Translations under genes and position numbers: made by a program
The notes under the pieces: generated by a model
Told to the model about the DNA's origin: nothing
The model's input: the letters and a program-made list of their open reading frames with translations, nothing else
The model's database searches: none
From: Faucicola mancuniensis
GTDB lineage: Bacteria > Pseudomonadota > Gammaproteobacteria > Pseudomonadales > Moraxellaceae
Length of the DNA: 64,000 nucleotides
Assembly: GCF_046523945.1 (NCBI RefSeq)
Contig: NZ_CP171363.1
Location: forward strand, 744,001-808,000
Direction: 5' to 3'
Shown here: positions 25,929 to 35,390 of the stretch, piece after piece
How the letters are laid out: every line of letters begins with the position of its first letter
Numbering within the stretch: position 1 is the first letter of the stretch

Positions 25929-26624
25929 TTAATTGGCAGTTGCCGTGCCTGTGTTTTGCACAGGTTGTCCACCTGCATTGGCGTTATTGGTGGCAGGGGC
26001 TAGCTGACCGCCTGTGTTATTGTTGTTACCAAAATCAACAGTCGGTGCGACCGAGATTTGGGCTTCGTTACCCACGGTAAAGTTTGGGCGAGTGTGCATA
26101 CCAAAAACTTTGGCGGTCAAGTTGGTTGGAAATTGGCGAACGGTGGTGTTATATTGCTGAACGTCTTTGATATAGTTGCCACGAGCCACGGTAATGCGGT
26201 TTTCTGTGCCTTCAAACTGGGCTTGTAGTTCTTGGAATTGACGGTCAGCTTTTAATTCTGGATAACGCTCAGACACCGCCATCAGGCGAGATAATGCACC
26301 GCCTAACTGGTCTTGCGCCTGTTGAAAACGTTGAAAAGATGCAGGGTCGTTTAGCACCTCTGGCGTTACTTGGATAGAAGTCGCCGCCGAGCGAGCTTGG
26401 GTAACTTGGGTTAAGGTTTCTTGTTCGTGCTGAGCATACTGGGCGACCACTTTGACAAGATTTGGAATCAAGTCGGCACGGCGTTGGTATTGGTTTACCA
26501 CCTCTGACCATGAAGCGTTGATTTGTTCGTCTTGGGCTTGCATGGCGTTGTAGCCACAGCCTGTCAAATTGGCTGAACCGATGATAATGGCAGTTGCTAA
26601 AAGGGTGTTTTTGATGGCTTTCAT
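25929..26624 (-). CDS. lemA: LemA-family lipoprotein
   Basis: 231 residues. A lipoprotein signal ends in the lipobox LTGC (residue 23). The LemA helical core follows: NASWSEVVNQYQRRADLIPNLVKVVAQYAQHEQETLTQVTQARSAA and SERYPELKADRQFQELQAQFEGTENRI. The last ~40 residues are Asn/Gly/Ala-rich. It heads a LemA-TPM-TPM operon running left, with 76 bp to the next gene. Confidence 0.92.
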   Translation of the reverse strand: MKAIKNTLLATAIIIGSANLTGCGYNAMQAQDEQINASWSEVVNQYQRRADLIPNLVKVVAQYAQHEQETLTQVTQARSAATSIQVTPEVLNDPASFQRFQQAQDQLGGALSRLMAVSERYPELKADRQFQELQAQFEGTENRITVARGNYIKDVQQYNTTVRQFPTNLTAKVFGMHTRPNFTVGNEAQISVAPTVDFGNNNNTGGQLAPATNNANAGGQPVQNTGTATAN

Positions 26625-26750
26625 GATAATACCTAATAATCTAAAATTTACAAAGTATTATCATGAGATTACAGCGTTTTGTAAGTTGTGATTTTGTAAT
26701 GAGTTGTGATAAAAATTTAACCACAACTCAAATTTTACACATACAGACGG

Positions 26751-27785
26751 TTAAGAGTGATAACCCTTTGGATTACCACTTTGCCAACGCCAAGTGTCCG
26801 CACACATTCTATCAATGCCAAATTCTGCTGTCCAGCCCAGCAGATTTTTCGCTTTTTGGGAACTGGCATAGCAAGTAGCAATATCCCCTGCTCGTCTGGG
26901 TGCAATGACGTACGGCACGGCTTGCCCTGTTTGACTGATAAAGGCGTTTACCAGTTGTAAAACGGACGTGCCGTTGCCTGTGCCAAGATTTATCGGCTCA
27001 AACCCAATGGCTTTTTCTTGTTTTTCAATGTATTGCAACGCTGACACATGACCTTTTGCCAAGTCCACCACATGAATATAGTCTCGCACGCCTGTTCCGT
27101 CCACCGTGTCGTAGTCGTTGCCAAATACGGACAATTTTTCAAGTTTGCCTACCGCCACTTGGCTGATGTACGGCATGAGATTGTTTGGAATGTCGCTTGG
27201 GTCTTCGCCAATCGTGCCTGATGCGTCCGCCCCAATGGGGTTAAAATATCGCAACGAAATGATGTTAAATTCATCGTCCACTTTCGCCAAGTCTTCTAAA
27301 ATATACTCAACCATGAGTTTGCTTTGCCCATAAGGATTGGTGGCGGAGCGTGGCGAAGTCTCAACAATTGGCAAAGTCTCTGGGTCGCCATACACGGTTG
27401 CCGATGATGAAAAAATAAAGTTTTTGACGTTAAACTCTTTCATCACTTCTAATAAATTAAGCGTTCCTGCCACGTTGTTTTGATAATATTTTAACGGTTT
27501 TGCCACCGACTCGCCAACGGCTTTTAACCCTGCAAAATGAATAACGGCAAAAAAATTATGTTCGTTAAACACTTGATTTAACAAGGTTTTATCCAAAACA
27601 TCGCCTTGAATAAAGTCAATTTTTTGCCCAACGATTTTTTCCACTCGCTCAATCGCAATCGGACTAGAATTGGACAAATTGTCATAAATAATAGGCGTAA
27701 AGTCAGATTTGATAAGCTCAATCAGCGTGTGCGAACCGATATAGCCTGCACCGCCTGTTACAAGGATTTTTTTCATGTTTTTCAA
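26751..27785 (-). CDS. galE: UDP-glucose 4-epimerase
   Basis: Interconverts UDP-glucose and UDP-galactose, feeding the glf product UDP-Galf in this capsule locus. 344 residues; the better start is MKKILVTGG (27776). The NAD motif GGAGYIGSHT, the catalytic SSSATVYG and Tyr/Lys of NPYGQSK, and RYFNPIGA are present. It is the last gene of the minus-strand capsule/sugar-nucleotide cluster and is separated from the upstream gene by a palindromic repeat. Confidence 0.96.
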   Translation of the reverse strand: MKNMKKILVTGGAGYIGSHTLIELIKSDFTPIIYDNLSNSSPIAIERVEKIVGQKIDFIQGDVLDKTLLNQVFNEHNFFAVIHFAGLKAVGESVAKPLKYYQNNVAGTLNLLEVMKEFNVKNFIFSSSATVYGDPETLPIVETSPRSATNPYGQSKLMVEYILEDLAKVDDEFNIISLRYFNPIGADASGTIGEDPSDIPNNLMPYISQVAVGKLEKLSVFGNDYDTVDGTGVRDYIHVVDLAKGHVSALQYIEKQEKAIGFEPINLGTGNGTSVLQLVNAFISQTGQAVPYVIAPRRAGDIATCYASSQKAKNLLGWTAEFGIDRMCADTWRWQSGNPKGYHS

Positions 27786-27810
27786 GCCTTTATAAAAAAT
27801 TGAATTTTAT

Positions 27811-27918
27811 GGAAACCGCTCGCCCTGAGCTTGTCGAAGAGTCGGTTTCCACTTCGCTTTGCTACGTCTTGCGAAGCAATGCTTCTCAGGTTCGACAAGC
27901 TCACCACGAACGGAAACT
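27811..27918. repeat. REP-like palindromic repeat between galE and the ugd-like gene
   Basis: Contains GAGCTTGTCGAA and its inverted partner TTCGACAAGCTC, plus the core CTTGCGAAGCAATGCTTCTC (27868-27887). The latter recurs at 54838-54857 and 62746-62765 and inside IS1595-family genes. The repeat can fold on itself over its whole length. Confidence 0.8.
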
Positions 27919-27932
27919 TTTAAATTATACAA

Positions 27933-29204
27933 CTACCGCCCAATCCCCGTATAAAACCCTGTTAAATCAGCCACTTGGCTGTCGGTCAAAATATTTTTGG
28001 CATCAAAAATCGGCACACCCGCCCTGTTTAATTCATTGACATCAGGGGGCAATAAATCCGACCAATTAATAATAAACAAACTCGCCACTTCTGGCAAGCT
28101 GTCATAAGGCTTGTCGGTGAGCGTCAAAAGCGGTTCATCGCCATATTGCTCAGCAAGCTCAAAGGCGGTATTTTTGGCATAAACAATGGTGCGAATTTGG
28201 TACGACCACAGCAATTTTAACAGCTCGTGAATGGCAGAATTGGTAATGCGAGACGTACCAATGCGATAGCCTGCTCCCCAAATTAGCACGGTTTTATTTT
28301 CAATAAAACCATCAAAATACCGCCAAAATTTGCGAAAAATCAGCTCTTTTTGGTCGTTATTAATGTCTTCTACCGCACTTAGCAGTTTTGTATGTACTTG
28401 ATTTTTATTAAAAATTTGCGATAAAAGCTCAATCTCAGTCGGCAAAGACTTACCACCAAATCCCCACCCTGCGGACAAATAAGCACTGCCAATTCGGCTG
28501 TCTTTGCCCATGATATCTTTGATTTTATTGATGTTTATTTTTTGGTTATCGGCAAGGCGTGCCATTTCATTCATAAAACTAAGGCGTGTGGCAAGCATCG
28601 CCATGATACTACTTCTGGCAAATTCTATGGTTTTAATGTCGCTAATCTCGCAAGTTTTGGCTTGTTTTTGCAAAAATAGCAACAGTTCGCACGCTCCCAC
28701 GCTATCTGCCGTTTTCTCGCCAATCATCACCAAATCAGCTTGAAAAAATGAGCTAAAATTCGCCCCATCTTTCATAAAAATAAACGGCAAATAATACACC
28801 CAAGCACTTTTTAGGTGTTTGGCAAACGCATCAATATCGCCAATGGCTTTTGTACCGCTCACGATGATTTGACTGTGCGGGCTATTTTGGCTTCTGATAA
28901 AATTTTGCAATTCATCATCGCTTAAATCATCGGCAAATAGCCACGTTATCGCATTATCGTTAAATTCAAAATTATGTGATTTATCAATAACTTGGTGCAT
29001 AATTTTTTGCTCATTAACAAACATTTTCCACAAGGCGGACATTTGATTATCAAATTTGTATTGTACTAATGTTTGCTCAATTTCGCCTTGTTTTCCCTGC
29101 TCTTTTTTGCTAAACAGCGTTACTTGATTGTCAAGACTGGCTAAAAAAATACAGGCGTTAATCGCTTCGTGATTAGCACCATAAACATGAATGTGTTTAC
29201 TCAT
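27933..29204 (-). CDS. UDP-glucose/nucleotide-sugar dehydrogenase-like protein, catalytic Cys absent
   Basis: 423 residues with the three-domain layout of UDP-glucose 6-dehydrogenases (middle helix NEMARLADNQKININKIKDIMGKDSRIG; C-terminal AGYRIGTSRITNSAIHELLKLL). Two hallmarks are degenerate. The NAD loop normally GAGYVG reads GANHEA. The active-site GFGGSCFPKD reads GFGGKSLPTE, replacing the nucleophilic Cys by Ser. The frame is intact and its ATG overlaps the pgi stop (ATGA), so it is not obviously decaying. It occupies the ugd position in a galU-pgi-ugd-galE order. UDP-glucuronate synthesis by it is doubtful. Confidence 0.7.
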   Translation of the reverse strand: MSKHIHVYGANHEAINACIFLASLDNQVTLFSKKEQGKQGEIEQTLVQYKFDNQMSALWKMFVNEQKIMHQVIDKSHNFEFNDNAITWLFADDLSDDELQNFIRSQNSPHSQIIVSGTKAIGDIDAFAKHLKSAWVYYLPFIFMKDGANFSSFFQADLVMIGEKTADSVGACELLLFLQKQAKTCEISDIKTIEFARSSIMAMLATRLSFMNEMARLADNQKININKIKDIMGKDSRIGSAYLSAGWGFGGKSLPTEIELLSQIFNKNQVHTKLLSAVEDINNDQKELIFRKFWRYFDGFIENKTVLIWGAGYRIGTSRITNSAIHELLKLLWSYQIRTIVYAKNTAFELAEQYGDEPLLTLTDKPYDSLPEVASLFIINWSDLLPPDVNELNRAGVPIFDAKNILTDSQVADLTGFYTGIGR

Positions 29205-30829
29205 TTTTTACCACCTTTAATCACACTTAACAGCTCATTAGTAGAACTGTCAAATTTTTCTGTTAAATCAATAACTTGCAACTCATCATAAACACGATTT
29301 GCCATTACTTTGCCAACTTCTACGCCCCACTGGTCAAAAGGGTTAATCTGCCAAATCACACTCATCACATACACTTTATGCTCGTACAGAGCGATGAGCG
29401 AACCCAGCGTTTTTGGCGATAAATCGGTCAAAAGCAAGGTGGTGGACGGCTGATTGCCACGATATTGTTTAAAATGGGAAAATTTGTCGTCTTTTTGTAC
29501 AAGTTCGCTTGGCAAGGCATGATTGCCAAATGCCAACACTTGACTTTGTGCCAAGCAGTTTGACAAGGACAATTTGTGTTGTTCTGCTAAATACTGATTG
29601 TATTTTTGCTTATCATTATAGCGGTAAATGGGCGTGATAAAATCGCAAGAAACCCGTTGCGTGCCTTGATGTAGCAGTTGATAAAAAGCGTGCTGGGCGT
29701 TCGAGCCAATATCGCCCCACAGCACAGGGCAAGTGGCATAATCCACCGTTTTGCCATCACGAGTTACCGATTTGCCGTTGCTTTCCATCTCAAGCTGGGT
29801 GAGATAATTGGGAAAAAACGACAACCGCCCATCATAAGGTAGTACGGTGTGGGCATTGATGTTTAAAAAGGTGCTGTTCCACACGCCCAAAAGCCCAAGC
29901 AAAACAGGCAAATTTTGCTCAAATTTGGCGGTGGCAAAGTGCCTATCCATCGCATTTGCCCCTGCTAGTAGCTCATAAAAGTTTGCCATGCCAATCTTTA
30001 TGGCGATGGCAAGCCCAATCACCGACCACATGGAAAAACGACCGCCCACCCAGTCCCACAGCAAAAGCTGATTGTCCGCATGAATGCCCCACTCGCTCAT
30101 TTTGTCCGCTTTGGTGGAAATGCCGATAAAATGCCTGCGTAAAATGGTTTCTTTATTGTTGTGGCTTGAAAGTAGCCACGACAGAGCAGTTTTGGCATTT
30201 GACAATGTGTCAATCGTGCCAAAAGATTTTGATGAAATGATAAATAATGTGGTTTGTGGATTTAGAATTTTTAACAAACCGTCAAGCTGTGTGCCGTCCA
30301 TGTTGGAAACAAAATGCACCCGAATGTCGGTGTCCGCCCACTCATCAAGGGCAGTTGTCGCCATGAGTGGACCTAAATCCGAACCGCCCACGCCAATGTT
30401 CACTACATCGGTGATTGCCTTACCTGTGTAGCCACGCCAGATTTTTTGGCGAATACGACCGACCAAAATTTCTGCTTTGGCAAGGCTGTCATGCACTTGC
30501 TCATTGACGTTTACGCCACCGACAAGCAAATTTTCACCCTTTGGAGTGCGTAAGGCGGTGTGCAAGGCTTCTCGGTTTTCGGTGTCGTTTACTTTTTTTC
30601 CTGTTAATAAGTCATTGATTTTATTTGATAAATCAAATTCTTTTGCCAAATTTAACAAATTTTGCAAAATGTCATCATTAATCGCCTGTTTGCTAAAATC
30701 CATGTAAATATCGCAGGATTTTGCGGTAAATTTTCTGCCGCGAGAGCCGTCTTTGGCAAACAACTCATTTAACGTTAAAGGGTTTTTGCCAAAGGTTTGT
30801 AGGGTTTGCCAAGTGCTGTTGGTAGTCAT
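29201..30829 (-). CDS. pgi: Glucose-6-phosphate isomerase
   Basis: 542 residues, normal length. The substrate loop FIISSKSFGTIDTLSNAKTAL, the signatures WVGGRFSMWSVIGLAIAI and GSNAQHAFYQLLHQGTQRVSCDF, and the N-terminal GRKFTAKSCDIYMDFSKQ are all present. It links fructose-6-P and glucose-6-P, the feedstock for UDP-glucose. It lies 10 bp behind galU and overlaps the next gene by 4 bp, as in Acinetobacter-type K loci. Confidence 0.97.
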   Translation of the reverse strand: MTTNSTWQTLQTFGKNPLTLNELFAKDGSRGRKFTAKSCDIYMDFSKQAINDDILQNLLNLAKEFDLSNKINDLLTGKKVNDTENREALHTALRTPKGENLLVGGVNVNEQVHDSLAKAEILVGRIRQKIWRGYTGKAITDVVNIGVGGSDLGPLMATTALDEWADTDIRVHFVSNMDGTQLDGLLKILNPQTTLFIISSKSFGTIDTLSNAKTALSWLLSSHNNKETILRRHFIGISTKADKMSEWGIHADNQLLLWDWVGGRFSMWSVIGLAIAIKIGMANFYELLAGANAMDRHFATAKFEQNLPVLLGLLGVWNSTFLNINAHTVLPYDGRLSFFPNYLTQLEMESNGKSVTRDGKTVDYATCPVLWGDIGSNAQHAFYQLLHQGTQRVSCDFITPIYRYNDKQKYNQYLAEQHKLSLSNCLAQSQVLAFGNHALPSELVQKDDKFSHFKQYRGNQPSTTLLLTDLSPKTLGSLIALYEHKVYVMSVIWQINPFDQWGVEVGKVMANRVYDELQVIDLTEKFDSSTNELLSVIKGGKK

Positions 30830-30839
30830 TTTTTATGCC

Positions 30840-31709
30840 TTATTTTTGCAAAATTTTATCCGCAAAATACATAAACGCCCGCATATAGCTGGTCATGTCG
30901 CCAGCGTCAAAGCTGTTGCCAACCATCGTAACCACGTCCACACCTTGCGTGCTGATGAGTGCGTCAATGGCATCGGTGAGCTGAATTTCACCGCCCACGC
31001 TTGGCTCGGTTTTTGCCAAATAATCAAAAATGGCATTGTTAAACACATAACGCCCCACCACCGCCAAGTTTGACGGAGCAACGTCTGCCTTTGGTTTTTC
31101 AACAAAACCTTGCACGCCAAAGGCTTGATTTTGCTTAGTTTTTTCAAGCGTTTTGCTCTCTCCATGCAGTTTGGCAATACCGTATTTGTGAATGTCGGCT
31201 GTGGCTACAGGATCTACCAAAATTTGCGAATGTGAATTTTTGCTAAATTCATTTATCATAAATACTAAATTTTGGCTATTATAATCGCTCTCAAACGGAT
31301 TTAGCACAACATCGGGCAACAGCACGGCAAAGTGATTATCACCAATGGCGGAGCGAGCTTGCAAAACCGCATGACCCAAGCCCAATGGTTTACCTTGACG
31401 TACGCTGATGATGTTTACGTCATTTGGCAAAAAGTTTAAGCTGTCGGCAAGTTCGTTTTTGCCTTTGGTGCGAAGCTGGGTATCAAGTTCGCTGTTGATG
31501 TCAAAATAGTTTTCTATCGCCATTTTTTGGGCGTGATTGACAAGCACAATATTTTTGATACCAGAGGCAACCGCCTCTTCAATGACGTATTGGATTGCAG
31601 GTTTGTTGCCAAGTGGCAACAGCTCTTTTGGCACAGCTTTTGATAATGGCAACATACGAGTGCCAAAGCCAGCGACAGGGATAACAGCGTGGGTGATTTT
31701 CATATTCAA
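30840..31709 (-). CDS. galU: UTP-glucose-1-phosphate uridylyltransferase
   Basis: 289 residues. The nucleotidyl-transferase signature GFGTRMLPLSKAVPKELLPLGNKPAIQYVIEEAVASG lies at the N-terminus. Also visible are GLGHAVLQARSAIGDNHFAVLLPDVVLNPF and the C-terminal GGEIQLTDAI. It makes UDP-glucose for GalE and Glf. The start could be the third codon (MKITHAVIP). It follows the glycosyltransferase gene by 3 bp. Confidence 0.97.
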   Translation of the reverse strand: MNMKITHAVIPVAGFGTRMLPLSKAVPKELLPLGNKPAIQYVIEEAVASGIKNIVLVNHAQKMAIENYFDINSELDTQLRTKGKNELADSLNFLPNDVNIISVRQGKPLGLGHAVLQARSAIGDNHFAVLLPDVVLNPFESDYNSQNLVFMINEFSKNSHSQILVDPVATADIHKYGIAKLHGESKTLEKTKQNQAFGVQGFVEKPKADVAPSNLAVVGRYVFNNAIFDYLAKTEPSVGGEIQLTDAIDALISTQGVDVVTMVGNSFDAGDMTSYMRAFMYFADKILQK

Positions 31710-31712
31710 TCC

Positions 31713-32636
31713 TTATGAGTTAAATTTTTTGATAATATTATTATTCATATAACCAAACACCCCAAATATAAAGGCTTTTAGCCATAATGTATAGTTGTGC
31801 CAATCAAATTTACGATGCACCAAATAAAACCAAGTATAGCGATAAAATTGTTTGGCTAGTATAATGGTTTTTTTGCGAATTGAAAAGTCATCTCTTAGTT
31901 TGAGCATATACGCTTGATTGCGTGTAGAAAAAAACAGTTTTAGTCGAGAATCCACATGATGATACCTAAAACCCTGGATATAAAGATATTCATTTAATGA
32001 TGTTGGGTGATACACCACGCAAGATGTCAGCACCGCCACTTTATAACCAGCTTGCAAAACACGGCTTTTAAACTCTTGCTCATCACCCCGAATAAAAAAC
32101 TCTGGGCGTGGACCTTCTAAATGCTCAATGACACTTTTATCAAATAATACGCCATTAAACAATTTAATATCATCTTCAATAATACTGTGAGCTTGAACCA
32201 ACTCAACATCTGTAAACTTAGTTTGATTAACACGATATTCAAATGAGGTTTTTTGGTGATTATGCGTATCCACAACAATCGGACATAAGACATCAAACTG
32301 ATAGTAGTTTTGGCAGGTCAGCATATCTTCAATATAGGTTCTACTTGGTGGATAAGCATCGTCATCAAAGGTAAAAATCTTATCCGAAGCTAGTGCCATT
32401 GCTTTTTCAAAACCCCATGCAAAACCGCCTGCACCGCCAATATTTTTGGGTAAGCGATACAGACGGATATTAGTTTTGGCAAAGTTTTCAATCAACTCAC
32501 AAGTATTATCATCACTATGATTATCAACGACAATGATATTATCCAAAACATAAGTTTGGTTTAACAGTTGATTTAATAATTTAAGTACGACTGCACTTGA
32601 ATTATAAGTGACGACAATAACAGAAACGATTGACAT
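31713..32636 (-). CDS. Family-2 glycosyltransferase, probably galactofuranosyl-transferring
   Basis: 307 residues. The GT-A fold start SVIVVTYNSSAVVLKLLNQLL, the nucleotide-binding VDNHSDDNT, the DxD motif in FTFDDDAYPP, and GGAGGFAWGFEKA are as in GlfT-like enzymes of family GT2. The neighbouring glf gene makes UDP-Galf, so Galf transfer during capsule or glycan synthesis is the likely role. No membrane helix is visible; a hydrophobic C-terminal patch may hold it at the membrane. Confidence 0.82.
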   Translation of the reverse strand: MSIVSVIVVTYNSSAVVLKLLNQLLNQTYVLDNIIVVDNHSDDNTCELIENFAKTNIRLYRLPKNIGGAGGFAWGFEKAMALASDKIFTFDDDAYPPSRTYIEDMLTCQNYYQFDVLCPIVVDTHNHQKTSFEYRVNQTKFTDVELVQAHSIIEDDIKLFNGVLFDKSVIEHLEGPRPEFFIRGDEQEFKSRVLQAGYKVAVLTSCVVYHPTSLNEYLYIQGFRYHHVDSRLKLFFSTRNQAYMLKLRDDFSIRKKTIILAKQFYRYTWFYLVHRKFDWHNYTLWLKAFIFGVFGYMNNNIIKKFNS

Positions 32637-32673
32637 ATTAATTTACTTTTGTTTGCTTTTGTTAAAACAAATG

Positions 32674-33831
32674 TTATAAAACATTCACCATAAAAGCAGG
32701 TATTTTAGCATTTTTTTGCTTGGCTGTCAGAAATGCTTGAGCCACATCCAATGCTTCACGAATGGTCACGTCCATATCCAAGTAGCGATAAGTCGCCAAA
32801 CGACCAACAAAAGTTACTTTGGTTTCTTGATTTGCTAACTCAATATATTTTTCAAGCATAGTTTTTTCATCAATCAAACGAATCGGATAATAAGGAATGT
32901 CTTTTTCTTCAGCTAAACGACTAAATTCTTTAAAATACACAGTTTTTTCGTGATTTTCCCAAGGCGTAAAATGCTTGTGTTCTGAAATACGAGTGTATGG
33001 CACGCTTTCTTCGCCATAATTCATCACCGCACAGCCTTGAAAATCGCCTTCATCAGTGTGGCGTTCAAAGTCAAGGGTGCGATAGCCTAGACGACCAAGT
33101 TTATAATCGTAAAAACCGTCCAACGCCCCTGTGTAGAAAATATGTTCATAATCATCCAATTTATCCCGATAATCATCAAAATTTGTCCCAAGTTTAACGG
33201 TGATGTTATCATGATTTAGGATACTTTGCACGATTGGGGTGTAGCCGTCTTTTGGCATCCCTTGAAATTTGTGGAAAAAGTAGTTATCATTGTAGTTAAA
33301 ACGCACTGGCAAGCGTTTTAAAATACTGGCTGGCAATTTGGTTGGACTAAGTCCCCATTGTTTTTGGGTATAGCCTTTAAAAAAGGCTTCGTACAAGTCT
33401 TTACCAACAAATTTTAATGCTTGTTCTTCAAATGATTGTGGTTCATCAATCGTTTTATCCGCTTGTTCATTAACGATAAAATCGTGGGCTTCTTTTGGGC
33501 TAAAGGCTTTGCCAAAAAATTGGTTGATGGTATGTAGATTGACTGGCAATGAATAAACCTGCCCACCAACGGTAGATTTAACACGATTGGTGTAGGGCAT
33601 CATTTCGCCATGCTGATTGACATAATTCCACACTTGTTCGTCATCGGTGTGAAAAATATGTGGTCCGTATTGGTGTACCATGACTTCGGTTTCTTTATCC
33701 CGTTTGGTGTAGCAGTTGCCTGCAATGTGCGAACGTTGGTCGATGACTTCAATTTGGTATCCTTGTTCAGCAAGTTCACGAGCGATAACTGCACCTGAAA
33801 AACCTGCTCCGATGGTTAAGATTTTTTTCAT
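32674..33831 (-). CDS. glf: UDP-galactopyranose mutase
   Basis: About 385 residues from the ATG at 33831 (MKKILTIGAGFSGAVIARELAEQG), which gives the standard FAD-binding N-terminus; the longer frame upstream is not conserved in character. Further motifs are VHQYGPHIFHT, FFKGYTQKQWGLSPTKLPASILKRLPVRFN, and RLATYRYLDMD near the C-terminus. It converts UDP-Galp to UDP-Galf using reduced FAD. It is flanked by two glycosyltransferases within the capsule cluster. Confidence 0.95.
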   Translation of the reverse strand: MKKILTIGAGFSGAVIARELAEQGYQIEVIDQRSHIAGNCYTKRDKETEVMVHQYGPHIFHTDDEQVWNYVNQHGEMMPYTNRVKSTVGGQVYSLPVNLHTINQFFGKAFSPKEAHDFIVNEQADKTIDEPQSFEEQALKFVGKDLYEAFFKGYTQKQWGLSPTKLPASILKRLPVRFNYNDNYFFHKFQGMPKDGYTPIVQSILNHDNITVKLGTNFDDYRDKLDDYEHIFYTGALDGFYDYKLGRLGYRTLDFERHTDEGDFQGCAVMNYGEESVPYTRISEHKHFTPWENHEKTVYFKEFSRLAEEKDIPYYPIRLIDEKTMLEKYIELANQETKVTFVGRLATYRYLDMDVTIREALDVAQAFLTAKQKNAKIPAFMVNVL

Positions 33832-33877
33832 TAGTATTTTCCTAAGTTTAGATAAATTAATTTCTGTTTTAAATATA

Positions 33878-35350
33878 TTATTTATAGTATTGGCTAAATA
33901 ATCTATCACTATGCTCTTTCATACTTACAGGAGCTCGGGCGGTTTTCCAGTAATTATCATGATTAAGCTCACCAGAAATAATTTTTTCTAAAATGCTATA
34001 TAACTCTTTTTTATTCAAAGAATCATAAGTAAAGTTTTTATTACCTGATAATTCTGGAGCACCACCCTTATTAGAAGTGATAATAGGAATTTTATTTGAG
34101 AGATACTCAATCGCCACTTGAGGTAAGTTATCTTCCCATAAGGAAGGTACTAAACCCACATCAATTCTTTCAAGAATTTTTGGTAGTGTGCTATGATTGT
34201 AACCATTTGCATAATAAATATCATTAAATTTCCAAATTTGGTCATATATTCTATTTAATTGTCCTTGGTCAGAATTTTTTGCAACAACAATTAGATTAAT
34301 ATGTTCTGCTAATTCTTTTGGCATATCAAATAAGGCATCAACGAAAAAGTAAAAACCTTTGTCTCTTCTCATATAGCCTAGATATGATAAATTTAATTTA
34401 CCATTTCTGGTCATCTTTCCTTTTGGAGTAGGAATTTGATTGTATGATTCGGAAAACTTTGTTCCAATATAGTCAGTTCGAACAATGCTATTTTTGATAC
34501 CATATCCTAAACAAATTTCTCTAACACGTTCAGAAACTGCCAAAACATAATCACAATTTTCATTAATGATATTAATAATTTTTTCTCTACGTTCCATAAA
34601 AGGAATGCCACTTACCCGAAAAAATAAATCATTTGACTTATAGCGACTATCTGGTATTTTTTTATCAATTCTCTTTTTTGTACCCGCCAAGGTAATAAAA
34701 GGTTTATAAAAATATTTGGTATTAGGAACTATACCAAATTTTTTTAAGGTATAAGCAGTTGCATTTGAACGAATGACAACTTCTTTTTTTGCTTTGTGAT
34801 GGATACAGCTAATACATTTTTTTCCATAGTAGTTATCTTCACAAGCTTCTTTTTCATCATACCAAAGATTAACTTGTGAACATATTGGATAATAATTATG
34901 CATTGAAAGTATGACTTTAGTATTGGGGTATTTTTGCTTTATTTTTAGAAAAGATGCTGGAATACCCTCAATATTATTAAAATGCATAACGTCAAATGGT
35001 CCATACTCTTCAACAAATTTAAAGAATAAATCATCCATTTCTTTATCTTCAATTTGCTCTGTCTCACCAAATGAAGAATGCCCTGGCGATAAGACTCTGG
35101 AATTGATAATCTCAAATCGTTTAACTTTATTTAAAGAGTCATCTTTCTTAAGTTCTTTGCCATGTTGAATAGGTTCAATTCTTAGTTTTGTATTGAATAG
35201 GTCATAAGAAATACCTGAGCATAAAAAATACAACTCATGGTCTGTATTTTTACTAAGCTCTTCAAGTAAGTTTTTTTGATAAACGCTAACACCGCCACCA
35301 CGATTTTCATTATCTAGGTAATCAACCCAGTTGTAATAAAAAATTTTCAT
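33878..35350 (-). CDS. Family-4 glycosyltransferase
   Basis: 490 residues of GT-B type. The N-terminal half opens with MKIFYYNWVDYLDNENRGGGVSVYQKNLLEEL and includes a Cys-containing insert (CEDNYYGKKCISCIHHKA), as often seen before the acceptor site in GT4 enzymes. The C-terminal half has the donor-site GYMRRDKGFYFFVDAL and the E-x7-E-like end DVGLVPSLWEDNLPQVAIEYLSNKIPIITSNKGG. Substrate unknown; the context says capsule polysaccharide assembly. Confidence 0.85.
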   Translation of the reverse strand: MKIFYYNWVDYLDNENRGGGVSVYQKNLLEELSKNTDHELYFLCSGISYDLFNTKLRIEPIQHGKELKKDDSLNKVKRFEIINSRVLSPGHSSFGETEQIEDKEMDDLFFKFVEEYGPFDVMHFNNIEGIPASFLKIKQKYPNTKVILSMHNYYPICSQVNLWYDEKEACEDNYYGKKCISCIHHKAKKEVVIRSNATAYTLKKFGIVPNTKYFYKPFITLAGTKKRIDKKIPDSRYKSNDLFFRVSGIPFMERREKIINIINENCDYVLAVSERVREICLGYGIKNSIVRTDYIGTKFSESYNQIPTPKGKMTRNGKLNLSYLGYMRRDKGFYFFVDALFDMPKELAEHINLIVVAKNSDQGQLNRIYDQIWKFNDIYYANGYNHSTLPKILERIDVGLVPSLWEDNLPQVAIEYLSNKIPIITSNKGGAPELSGNKNFTYDSLNKKELYSILEKIISGELNHDNYWKTARAPVSMKEHSDRLFSQYYK

Positions 35351-35390
35351 TTAAATGCTCCATAATTAATAAAATAAATATATAGTAAAA

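Noticed and set aside
27800..27930. Short CRISPR-like array around the palindromic repeats
   Set aside because: Repeats are single, inverted and not regularly spaced; no spacers and no cas genes in the window.
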